Shown: positions 1 to 8,960 of the stretch, piece after piece
Layout of the letters: every line of letters starts with the position of its first letter
Position numbering within the stretch: the stretch's first letter is position 1
From: Anticarsia gemmatalis
Taxonomy: Eukaryota; Arthropoda; Insecta; Lepidoptera; Erebidae
Direction of reading: 5' to 3'
Assembly (NCBI RefSeq): GCF_050436995.1
Contig: NC_134745.1
Coordinates: 5,456,001 to 5,520,000, forward strand
Length of the DNA stretch: 64,000 bases
The notes under the pieces: model-generated
The model's input: only the letters and a program-made list of their open reading frames with translations
Database searches by the model: none
What the model was told of the DNA's origin: nothing
Program-made: the position numbers and the translations under genes

Positions 1-1154
1 GGGGCACGGAAGTGCCCCCGCAAGTCGAGCAAAAAAAAAGCGGCACGGCCGTAACATCCTTTTCTCGAAGCAATTCGGGCTATTTTCGACACCCCTATAA
101 TTTCGTTGTGGATAAAACAAGAAGCCTGGATTTTCAGCAACTAATCAGTCATTGTATAAACACGGTATATTTAAAATTTCAGTCAATTTGAACCAGTAGT
201 TTAAGAATGACAACTTGTTAAAATTTTGAATTTTGTCACTCACTGATTCACTGACTCACTGACTCACCGATCATCAAAAGTCTAAGGTACTTCTAGCAGA
301 CTTAGAAGCTTAAAATTTAGAATACAAATAGGGTTTAGTGTCTTAATTATGGAAAAAATTTAATATTTTCTAATTTCGGTCCAGTTTTCTAAATACACCA
401 ACTGCAACAATAACTTTGTAATCCCATATAAATGTATAAGATTACAAGGTTACATTTGCAGTTAATGAATTATTATTACTGTAGAAAATAAAATAAAAAT
501 AAATAGGTGTAAATAAGTACCTACTATATGAGGCATAACGGGTGGGGGTATAGGGTGGGTAAGGGTGTTTAGCCCATGAAACTGAACAACATTCCCATAG
601 GAAAATATGTTGAATTATGAAAAAAAAAAACGTCTTTCCATACAAATTGGACTTATGTTCGCTCTACAAAAAGAAGTGAGATGCCATCAAAAACATTCTG
701 TAAAAACCTCAAGTCTCGCCGTAAAAAGTTGTGAGATCTATATAATACCAAGTCGATTAATCTATTTAGTCTCTACTGAAAGGACCTTCTGTCTTAAGTT
801 ATTACGTATGTTATTATCATGCCAATTTAAAAAAAAATACCTTTTCAAACAAATAGATCGACTTGGTCATCGCAAGAAAACACAAATTCGCCATTAACAT
901 TTCAGGAGCATTAACTTCTCGTCGTGCTGTGTAGTGTGATACATACTAATAATCAAATCATGCGATGGCCAGGTCGGTCTATTTGTTTTAGAGGTATTTT
1001 TTTTTTAAATTGGCATGATAATAACATACGTAATAACTTAAGACAGAAGGTCCTTTCAGTAGAGACTAAATAGATTAATCGACTTGGTATTATATAGATC
1101 TCACAACTTTTTACGGCGAGACTTGAGGTTTTTACAGAATGTTTTTGATGGCAT
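1..1154 (+). mobile_element. Hairpin/foldback interspersed element, copy 1
   Basis: This is the first of three copies of one long non-coding element (others at 3162-4321 and, inverted, 16031-17140). It opens with a GC-rich hairpin (GGGGCAC, loop GGAA, GTGCCCC), followed by an A-run, a GC-rich segment, a short run of 8-bp CTGACTCA-type repeats and an AT-rich body. It closes with a 474-bp foldback whose arms are each about 190 bp. The left end coincides with the window edge, so one or more bases of the terminal hairpin may lie outside. Alignment by eye with the other copies is near-identical apart from small indels in A-runs and repeat number. No transposase or reverse transcriptase frame is present, so it is non-autonomous. 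The class is uncertain: a stem-loop at one end recalls Helitrons or Helentrons, but I see no convincing CTRR end. Confidence 0.85.
681..1154. repeat. Foldback of copy 1 (arms about 190 bp)
   Basis: Bases 681-874 and 961-1154 are inverted copies of each other, separated by an 86-base loop. The outer ends read ATGCCATCAAAAAC and its complement. Near the loop the arms differ only by T-versus-C changes, which would still pair as G.U wobbles in RNA. Away from the loop they are almost perfect and share copy-specific bases (positions 739 with 1096, and 778 with 1057). Confidence 0.9.
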
Positions 1155-1440
1155 ACCTTTTACGTTCCTCATGTAAGTACAATTAACAACCACCATACCT
1201 TTGATTCGAACACACAAATAAGCACGCCTTGAATCCGAGCCAGGTACTAACATTCGCGGAGAAACTTGCTTTCTAAGTAAAGGGAATTGCCTTAACTTTG
1301 GCCTGAGAGCCCTTCCTTCGCAGGTTGTTAGCTAACAAGATTACATCTCTACTAGTCTTGTTTAAACTATTAACAGCTACGAATACAATGTGTGAAGACT
1401 CTATTGTCGTTTCGACCCCGTTTCATTTTTATATCTTTTA
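1155..1440. other. Unique spacer, nothing recognised
   Basis: AT-rich sequence between the first foldback and the Helitron-like repeat. I see no reading frame, repeat or structured RNA signal that I can support. Confidence 0.5.
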
Positions 1441-1649
1441 CTAGTTGATTCCCGTGGCTCCGTCTGCATGGAATTTTGATAAAATAAAAAAATAAGGGTT
1501 CCCATTGTTTGGAAAAAAAAATTTGACTTTAAAGATAGATTTAGCCTTTAAATTATTTCTGTGCTAAATTTCATAACGATTGATTCAGTAATTTAGCAGT
1601 GCAAGCGTAACAGATAGACATGCTTAAACATTTTAAATATAAGTATGGA
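1441..1649 (-). mobile_element. Short Helitron-like repeat with TC...CTAG ends
   Basis: Read on the minus strand, the 209-bp segment begins TCCATACTTATAT, passes through a stretch resembling the abundant lepidopteran sequence with CTGTTACGCTT, and ends CAACTAG. The base before the TC is A and the base after CTAG is T, as expected for Helitron insertion between A and T. The body is diverged from the family as I remember it, so this is an old non-autonomous copy. The identification relies on the end rules seen here plus family memory; no search was run. Confidence 0.6.
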
Positions 1650-1719
1650 TACCATCTGACGTATCAAATACTTGAAATATTGCAGTCATGTTCATGAGTG
1701 GATAAACATAGAACTCAGA

Positions 1720-1892
1720 AAGGTGATCTTCTACTGCTATTGAATATTGACAACCGGCTAGATATCGATAAATGTTGTGAGAAAATCTAATCAGCGCTTC
1801 TAACGGATGCCGTAGGAACAATTTTTGCAGTACATTTAAAATGTCCAACTCGGGATACTCGATAGCGCCGACTGTAGAGAATCGCGCTACGT
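1720..1892. mobile_element. MITE family with GTAGC-type TIR, copy A
   Basis: A diverged copy of the MITE best preserved at 4491-4680. The right end reads GAGAATCGCGCTAC, whose complement GTAGCGCGATTCTC matches the left end of the family. The interior shares the stretch with GCGCT, a C/T-rich word and a conserved GTAGGAA, also seen in copies B and C. The left terminal repeat is decayed (GATCTTCTACTGCT). Its only overlapping open frame is an accident of the repeat. Confidence 0.65.
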
Positions 1893-3161
1893 AACACCAA
1901 CGATTATGTTAGTTTCTTTTTTTGACGAATTGAGATTATCAAAACCTCATTTTTGTATAATTAAACATTGTAGAACTGGTTATAGATTAAATCATCATCA
2001 TAAAGTTACGCTGAAAGACTACCCAAAGAAACGTAGCCAAAAAGCAAATTAAGGTAATGAAATCAAAATACATAATTTTATTCTTCCCACGCACTTTTCC
2101 GTTCCTTCACAGAAGTTAAATAGCTTTAAATATAGTTTACGTAACATCAAGTTCGACAAGGTTTGTATTAATTTTCTGTTGGCAAATATTTACACCGTTT
2201 AAGCTATCGCCTAAACTAATTCGACTGAGTTTACTTCATTAACTTTAGAGGTTTTCGCCAATAGTTCTGCTAACTGCCAACTCATCAATCATTCAAATTG
2301 AAATTCGTAGGCTTTTAGACATTGTAGGCTTTTAAATGTTAATTGGAAGGTATTTTATTTGGATCTCATTTTAATCGAATAAAGTAAAGTAAAAGGCTCG
2401 GGACTATGAGAGAGAGAACTAGGGCTGCCCATTTTATAATATCACTAGGTAACAATTTTCCGAGTTTAGTGACTGTTAGAATTGTGCTAGTTGGTACATG
2501 ATTATGAACATGTTTATGAGCGGTTTGACAATGAGTTGATTGATAACTAAAACTAAAAAAATCATACTGTTATGAGCATTGCATAAGATTGCGGGTGGGA
2601 AACAAAACAACGAAAAAAAAAAACCAAGAGATCGTTTTTACATTTTACACACCTAAACCAGTCATTTAGGTGATAAAATGATAAAGATTCTGGGAAATCC
2701 TGACTAAGAATAAATAACTCTACACTACAAGATACATATATAAGCTTAGTTTGAAGTTTATGTATCCAATTTGGGAACAGCCTTTCATATACTATCCCAT
2801 TTCCTTTACACTGCCAATTGTATGAAATTCTCCAATAACGTAGGCAATGTTATTTCAAACAAAGCTATAACTGTAAACAAGGAACTGCGTACTAATGATC
2901 AAAATTCAGATGAAGTAAGCGGAACATCTGTATACAGTATTAATTTGATCAGAGCACTGCTATCAAAGTTCATACTGAATGGAATCGGGACGTTGAACAA
3001 GACTGTTGCAGAAAATTTAATGGCAAAAGGCTGATGCCTACGTTGCCTGCTGTCTGTGAAGTATTTTGTTTTCATAATTTTATATCGTGTCTTTATGATT
3101 GTATTACAATATTCATTAATTCATCGTGCCGTGGACACTTAAGTAATTTGACTCAATTAAT
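1893..3161. other. Unique AT-rich sequence
   Basis: No gene, TIR element or long tandem repeat was recognised. An 87-codon frame at 2771-3034 has no similarity I know and is best treated as chance. Confidence 0.5.
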
Positions 3162-3399
3162 CTGGGGGCACGGAAGTGCCCCCGCAAGTCGAGCAAAAAA
3201 AAGCGGCACGGCCGTAACATCCTTTTCTCGAAGCAATTCGGGCTATTTTTGACACCCCTATAATTTCGTTGTGGATAAAACAAGAAGCCTGGATTTTCAG
3301 CAACTAATCAGTCATTGTATAAACACGGTATATTTAAAATTTCAGTCAATTTGAACCAGTAGTTTAAGAATGACAACTTGTTAAAATTTTGAATTTTGT

Positions 3400-3446
3400 C
3401 ACTCACTGATTCACTGATTCACTGACTCACTGACTCACTGACTCAC
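3400..3446 (+). repeat. 8-bp microsatellite inside the element
   Basis: Five tandem 8-mers of the type CTGATTCA or CTGACTCA sit here in copy 2. The matching positions of copy 1 (about 237-267) and copy 3 (about 16872-16902, opposite strand) hold only three, so repeat number has changed since the copies separated. Confidence 0.85.
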
Positions 3447-3849
3447 CGATCATCAAAAGTCTAAGGTACTTCTAGCAGACTTAGAAGCTTAAAATTTAGA
3501 ATACAAATAGGGTTTAGTGTCTTAATCATGGGAAAAATTTAATATTTTCAAATTTCGGTCCAGTTTTCTAAATACACCAACTGCAACAATAACTTTGTAA
3601 TCCTATATAAATGTATAAGATTACAAGGTTACGTTTGCAGTTAATGAATTATTATTACTGTAGAAAATAAAATAAATAGGTGTAAATAGGTACCTACTAT
3701 ATGAGGCATAACGGGAGGGGGTATAGGGTGGGTAAGGGTGTTTAGCCCATGAAACTGAACAACATCCCATAGAAAATATGTTGAATTATGAAAAAAAAAC
3801 GTCTTTCCATACAAATTGGACTTATGTTCGCTCTACAAAAAGAAGTGAG

Positions 3850-4321
3850 ATGCCATCAAAAACATTCTGTAAAAACCTCAAGTCTCGCCGTAAAAAGTTG
3901 TGAGATCGATATAATACCAAGTCGATTAATCTATTTAGTCTCTACTTAAAGGACCTTCTGTCTTAAGTTATTACGTATGTTATTATCATGCCAATTAAAA
4001 AAAAAATACCTTTAAAACAATTAGATCGACTTGGTCATCGCAAGAAAACACAAATTCGCCATTAACATTTCAGGAGCATTAACTTCTCGTCGTGCTGTGT
4101 AGTGTGATACATACTAATAATCAAATCATGCGATGGCCAGGTCGATCTATTTGTTTTAAAGGTATTTCTTTTTAAATTGGCATGATAATAACATACGTAA
4201 TAACTTAAGACAGAAGGTCCGTTAAGTAGAGACTAAATAGATTAATCGACTTGGTATTATATCGATCTCACAACTTTTTACGGCGAGACTTGAGGTTTTT
4301 ACAGAATGTTTTTGATGGCAT
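3850..4321. repeat. Foldback of copy 2
   Basis: Two arms of about 185 bp face each other around a loop of roughly 85 bases. Copy 2 carries G at 3908 (GATCGATA), matched by its complement at 4263, where copies 1 and 3 carry T/A on both arms. Some mismatches exist, for example at 4221. The loop keeps the same orientation relative to the element body as in the other copies. Confidence 0.9.
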
Positions 4322-4490
4322 TATTTATTTATTGAACTTAATTTTCCAGATACATTGTTATCAGTTTTTATTGAAGCCACTCACATTACAATATTTTTTT
4401 TGCTGAATTTTGTTTCATTTGTAATTATAAGATCAGGTACCTAACAAGTTTGTAGGCATCCCAAAAAACTCTTATCTAAGACTAAGGATA

Positions 4491-4680
4491 CAGTAGCTCG
4501 ATTCTCTACTACTATCGACTACCGACAACCGACCTGTAATCGAAAAAAATTGTATGAAAATTTGATCAGCGCCTCTGACGGGTGTCGTAGGAAATGTTTT
4601 GGCAGTACATTCTAAATATCAAAACTTCGATAGCTAGCCGGTTGTCGGTAGTCGATAGTGGTAGAGAATCGAGGTAACTG
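4491..4680. mobile_element. MITE family with GTAGC-type TIR, copy B (best preserved)
   Basis: A 190-bp element with imperfect terminal inverted repeats of about 40 bp. The left begins CAGTAGCTCGATTCTCTAC and the right, read backwards, CAGTTACCTCGATTCTCTAC. Both continue into ACTATCGACTACCGACAACCG. The trinucleotide ATA occurs immediately outside both ends and may be the target duplication. The central part contains TGATCAGCGCCTCT and a CGTAGGAA word shared with copies A (1720-1892) and C (45401-45563). It has no coding capacity. The superfamily is not assigned. Confidence 0.8.
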
Positions 4681-5798
4681 ATATTTATATATAATAATGC
4701 TAAATGAAGTTGTTTTTCTTGGTAGCTCATAACTTTGTTTTCTACCTTTTTTAGTTTTCTAGAGACTTTACAAACGTGACCTACTGTTTTCTCTACATAT
4801 TGCCTTCGAAGTCAGGCGATACAGCCGAGTTATCAAGAAGTGATTCTGTCAAACATTCGCTGTAACAAGCTGATTTAAACTTTGCTAACTAGTGTTTTAA
4901 CACAACTGATATATTTCAGAGTAGAATACAGTTGTGGGTTGAATAACTAAGTTGGAACGTTACGATAGTTGCTTAAGTATAATAACAATACGTAAATAAA
5001 CAATATTTTAACAATAACAATATAACTACCGAAGTAACTACTAAATTCAAGAGTATATTAGTCAAGATTAAATCTAAGACTATGTCCATATGAATATAAT
5101 AATACTTCATTTATCTGATTAAGACAAGTATTGCTTGCGAATTTATTTGTTATGAAATAATTATTTCCTTTGGTAATGCGTAAAAAGTATACAAAGAACC
5201 AAACAAACTTGTTAAGAACATAATAATATTATTATTAGTATCAGAGGACGTATAATGGTACGCGCTGATGTACCAGTAATAGTTCAATATTAGAGTATAG
5301 TAATGAGTATTGAATCAGGTCTCATTACATCTAATATTATTCTATTTCCGAAACAGTCCCCAAATTAGTATATTAATAGACTAAATTATTTACAAAAGCG
5401 GAACAGATATTCTATTTGTTGGTTCAGTGAGTTTTCCATAACTCGCATAATATTTAAATTATAGCAATTACGTATTCCGGGAATCGAAAAATCTTCAAAG
5501 AACAAAGATCTACGAAGTATTTATCTTGAATAAGGAAAATATTTTTAAGATTTTCTCCTCTCTTAGACCTCTAAGTGGGCACAACATGTGATATTGTCGT
5601 AAGAAAAGGTTACATTTATTAATATATTTTCAATTACTCTTTTTACCTAGTCTTGGGTTACGTTACGTAATATTATTATACAAATATAATAACTTCATAT
5701 TACCTAGACGGCGAAATTGTAACATAATTACCTACGAACTAAATACGCCTAGGTTAATTCACTAAGTGTAGACATATATTTCTCAATATATATTTTTT
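4681..5798. other. Unique AT-rich sequence
   Basis: Rich in TAATA and ATTAT runs. No reading frame, repeat or structured element that I can support. Confidence 0.5.
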
Positions 5799-6000
5799 AT
5801 AAGACAACTCCCGCACTAAAAATTGCTCTTGTGTCGCGGGGACTTTTACAAACACACAAACAACGGACACAAAGCACAACCAGACCCGAAACAATTATTT
5901 GTGGATCGCACAAATAATTGCTCCGTGTGGGAATCGAACCCACGACCCCCCGACGCAGTCGTATCGGCGTGGCGACCTTAACCACTGCGCCACGGAGGCA
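5799..6000 (-). mobile_element. tRNA-derived SINE, copy 1 (intact, 202 bp)
   Basis: The minus strand starts with a tRNA-like head containing a consensus A box, TGGCGCAGTGG (5982-5992), and a perfect B box, GGTTCGATTCC (5930-5940). Remnants of the acceptor stem remain (CTCCGTG pairing with CACGGAG). The head is followed by a perfect 12-bp hairpin, CAATTATTTGTG facing CACAAATAATTG, and a body ending GTGCGGGAGTTGTCTT. Two related copies lie at 31214-31566 and 35084-35396, both interrupted by MITEs, so this copy defines the uninterrupted form. RNA polymerase III would initiate near the head. It is not a functional tRNA gene, because a SINE body continues beyond the head. I recall similar sequences from noctuid moths, but that needs a search. 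Confidence 0.85.
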
Positions 6001-6144
6001 GTCGAACATTTATTTGATCTAGTAAAGCTTGGTACCGAGTTCTACCAAATAATATACGAGACATTAAACATTATTTTAGCTCTGTGAACTAACATGATAA
6101 ATAAAAAACCAAAATAAATTTATTTTAATTACAGATATACAAAT

Positions 6145-6245
6145 TATCACACCTTTTTCCCATATATGTAGGTAGGCAGAGACCAGTGATCGCCACTTGG
6201 TACGATGCTTACAAACTTTCTTTGCCTTATACAGATTTCAAATAA
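6145..6245 (+). repeat. Probable interspersed-repeat fragment
   Basis: The segment containing GTAGGTAGGCAGAGACCAG followed by GATCGCCACTTGGTACGA resembles a dispersed sequence I remember from moth genomes. There is no second good copy in this window, so the call rests on memory alone. Confidence 0.3.
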
Positions 6246-8309
6246 AAAAAAAATGGTTTTTATTTTAAATAAAAATGGAAAATACTAAGACAATTAAACG
6301 CAAACTAATAAAAGAAACCGAACAAAAGAAGCAATTTTTGTCCAAAATGTAGACGTAGTCACGTAACTGAAATTGATAATAACACTTTGTTATAATACCA
6401 AAAATAAATGTTTGTTAGCACAACGTTAAGGCGCTAAACCTTCTTACTTTAATAATAGCAAGGCTGAAGCGAAGCCTATGCAAACAGGGCCTAAGTAAAT
6501 TTCATATCTGCACTGTATTTTGTTGTTCTAGGATTTACGGCTCATGTATATAAGGCTTTATTTATATCATTAACTTGTTTATAAGTCATAAGTTAGTTTG
6601 TGATGATGTTTTAGCTTAGAAGACACATTAAAAACAGGATTAAAATCTCTTTATACTATCTCATTATACTGGAGCTGTACGGGTTTACGAGTTTGATAAC
6701 AAATAATTATGAAAAATATACATTAGTATAATAAAGGTTTCAGACAATCTACCGATACTTTAATAAGCAGAAATTGTCACTTACAATAATTAAATTTTAT
6801 TGCTGCAGCGTGAATCACGCTGTAACCGCCAAAAGCATAATTTATACAGAATTTTGACGTCGCAACTGTCAACTTTTAAAAAATGCACCCCACATAATTG
6901 ATAAAACACGTCCCCAATACCCATATTAATTAATAAAGGGGCTTGTTCACTTGTCAATCGGCATCAGTGTGATGCCAGCAAGCAGAAAACTCAATTTGCA
7001 CGCGTCGGGAAGCCGGACTGTATCGCTAAATGTCACAAACACTTGCCGTACTGCGTACAACGGACCAACCAAGCAGTCAATCTTTTGACAGTTGACGTTT
7101 GACAACTGACAGTTGAGATATTATATCGATAAGGCTTATAAATTGTTGGTTTAACTTGTATTACGAGATGAAGAACATAAGCAATCACAATTTTAGATCG
7201 CGATGTAATAATTATTATATTTTTAGAATTTACCAAATATATTATTTTTTAATTTTGATTATGAGTTAAGTCTGAAATAATTTTTCGAATGACAGATAAC
7301 TTCGTTCCAGGAATAATGTGGACGTTTTTCTCGATATTTATGGGTAATAAATAACGCAATTAGTATTTCTCGAAATAAAATTCCGTCCTCCCCAAAGTAA
7401 AAAAAGTTTTAGAGTAACAGTTCTGATAGGCAACGAATGTATAGTAATAATGATTGCAGTTAAATACTTGTACTAACACAGAATGAGTTCAAATTATTAT
7501 TATTCTTTCCCCAAAATCCTGGTTGTTATTTTAGTAGTACGTTGTTGTTCGTATTTTCTCTATGATTTAAAGTTCTTTGTTTAAGAATTAATGTTGGGCA
7601 TAAGTTTTAGTTCGCTTCGTTTGAACGTTGGTAAAGTAATTGGAGCTTTGTTCTGTAAAGTTTGTTGTTTCAGAAGCTCGTATCGCACTAGGAGGTACCA
7701 TTGTAAAGAAAAACTTTACCTTACGAGTAAAATATTTTTTAACATGAGTTTAGAGGATTGAAACTTTAAAATTATAATCTTAAAATGTGGCGTTAACTAG
7801 GATACCTACCAGGACTTACTTATTATTTTTTTTTCTAATTATAGTGCAGCTCTATTGAAAACAACATTGCATCTGTTTCTCGGTTCAATTATTATAGACT
7901 TTCATTTATTTGCTTTTAAATTACGTAATAAAACAGCAGTATCATAACAATCATCAATGTATTTGTAAATTTAAACAAAAGTTCATTAAAAATAACGATG
8001 CAAATTCAACATCAATTATGAATGGTTGATGATAAGTGAAATTAAAATCAACTGTAAAATTTTGCGTTAATGAGAATGCAATTAAGAGACGATCGAATAG
8101 TAATTATGGGGATACTTTGTGTCTGCACGCTGTCTGCCTCGGCCTAGCTCGCGTATTTTATGGTTTTACTCCATCACCCATAACAATATAAACATTAATG
8201 AGCTTTGCAACAATCGATGATAAACCAAACGTACATTCATAACTATAGGCACATAGGAAATGGCCTCACATATGGCAATAATGTATGAATAATCGCATAA
8301 GTCGGCCCC
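6246..8309. other. Unique AT-rich sequence
   Basis: No gene recognised. Between 6960 and 7110 there is a slightly GC-richer stretch with clustered TGACAGTTGAC-like words (7086-7115). The rest is low-complexity AT-rich DNA. Confidence 0.45.
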
Positions 8310-8960
8310 TCACAATCCATTAGCGGCGTAAGGAAATTGTCCGTCCCCGCCAAATATCAGATTTCACGTTGATCTGTCTAACGCTGATACGCTCTGACCG
8401 GCGACAATTGAATTAATGTCGTCTGGTCTCAACGCGATTTTTGTCATATTTCCGCGTTGTTCCACTGCTCTCCACCCCATGTGGAGACGAATTATATCCA
8501 GATATACGCTTAATTGGTTTGGCGTTGCGGTCGCGTGACATTTTCGGTGCATTGCCTTTGTCATCGGTTTAAAATTTTCGCGAGGCCATTTTTACGAATT
8601 AAATAACGAATAAATAAAATATTCGGCAACGAGTTTAAAAATGAACCGTGGTAATATGAATTGCAAACGAGTAGAATTAAGTGACGTGTTTGTTTAAAGC
8701 GGTGAATGGTTGGAAACCCAAGGGGGGGAAAGAGATCAGATCTGGAAAAGTCACGTTGTTGTGCTACAATGAATATTAACAGAGGAATAACGCGGCGTCG
8801 CAATAGTCCTTGCGAAGATAAATTTATCCGCGCGTCGGGAAATGGACCATTTTTCACGGCACCTAACGCTAGGTGTCACATGCTCGGTGCGAAGACGCCG
8901 TTACTTACGTGGTACGTGAGCGGAATACAACACGTGTGCCTGTATTAGCTCTGCCGTGTA
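8310..8960. promoter_or_regulatory. CpG-rich block, candidate regulatory region
   Basis: This stretch is visibly richer in G+C and CpG than its surroundings. Around 8349-8570 there are many CG-containing words, and 8800-8960 contains CGCGCGTCGGGAAATGG, the near-palindrome CACCTAACGCTAGGTG and CACGTG-related words (TACGTGGTACGTGAG). Weak frames run on both strands, but none has a domain I recognise. Such islands in lepidopteran intergenic DNA are often conserved enhancers or distant exons. This is inference from composition only. Confidence 0.3.

Larger units (their letters stand above)
3162..4321 (+). mobile_element. Hairpin/foldback interspersed element, copy 2 (complete)
   Basis: This is the complete reference copy, 1160 bp. 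The left end carries the 20-base perfect hairpin GGGGGCACGGAAGTGCCCCC at 3164-3183 and the right end is the outer end of the foldback (3850-4321). It lies in the same orientation as copy 1, 3.16 kb away, leaving 2.0 kb of unrelated sequence between them. Flanking bases differ from those of copies 1 and 3, which shows that hairpin, body and foldback move as one unit. No target-site duplication longer than two bases is obvious. Small frames at 3034-3252 and elsewhere cross the element boundary and are not genes. Confidence 0.9.

Noticed and set aside
607..897. 96-codon frame
   Set aside because: It lies in the large repeat element and runs through its foldback arm; copies 2 and 3 break it with indels.
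5797..6009. tRNA gene on the minus strand
   Set aside because: The A and B boxes are good, but the sequence continues as a SINE body found in two further copies, so it is a tRNA-derived retroposon head.
7080..7120. Inverted TGACAGTTG/CAACTGACA words as a TIR
   Set aside because: The words overlap and repeat irregularly, with no flanking duplication.
8561..8948. Overlapping frames of 98 and 80 codons on opposite strands
   Set aside because: No recognised domain on either strand; overlap on opposite strands in a CpG-rich block is expected by chance.
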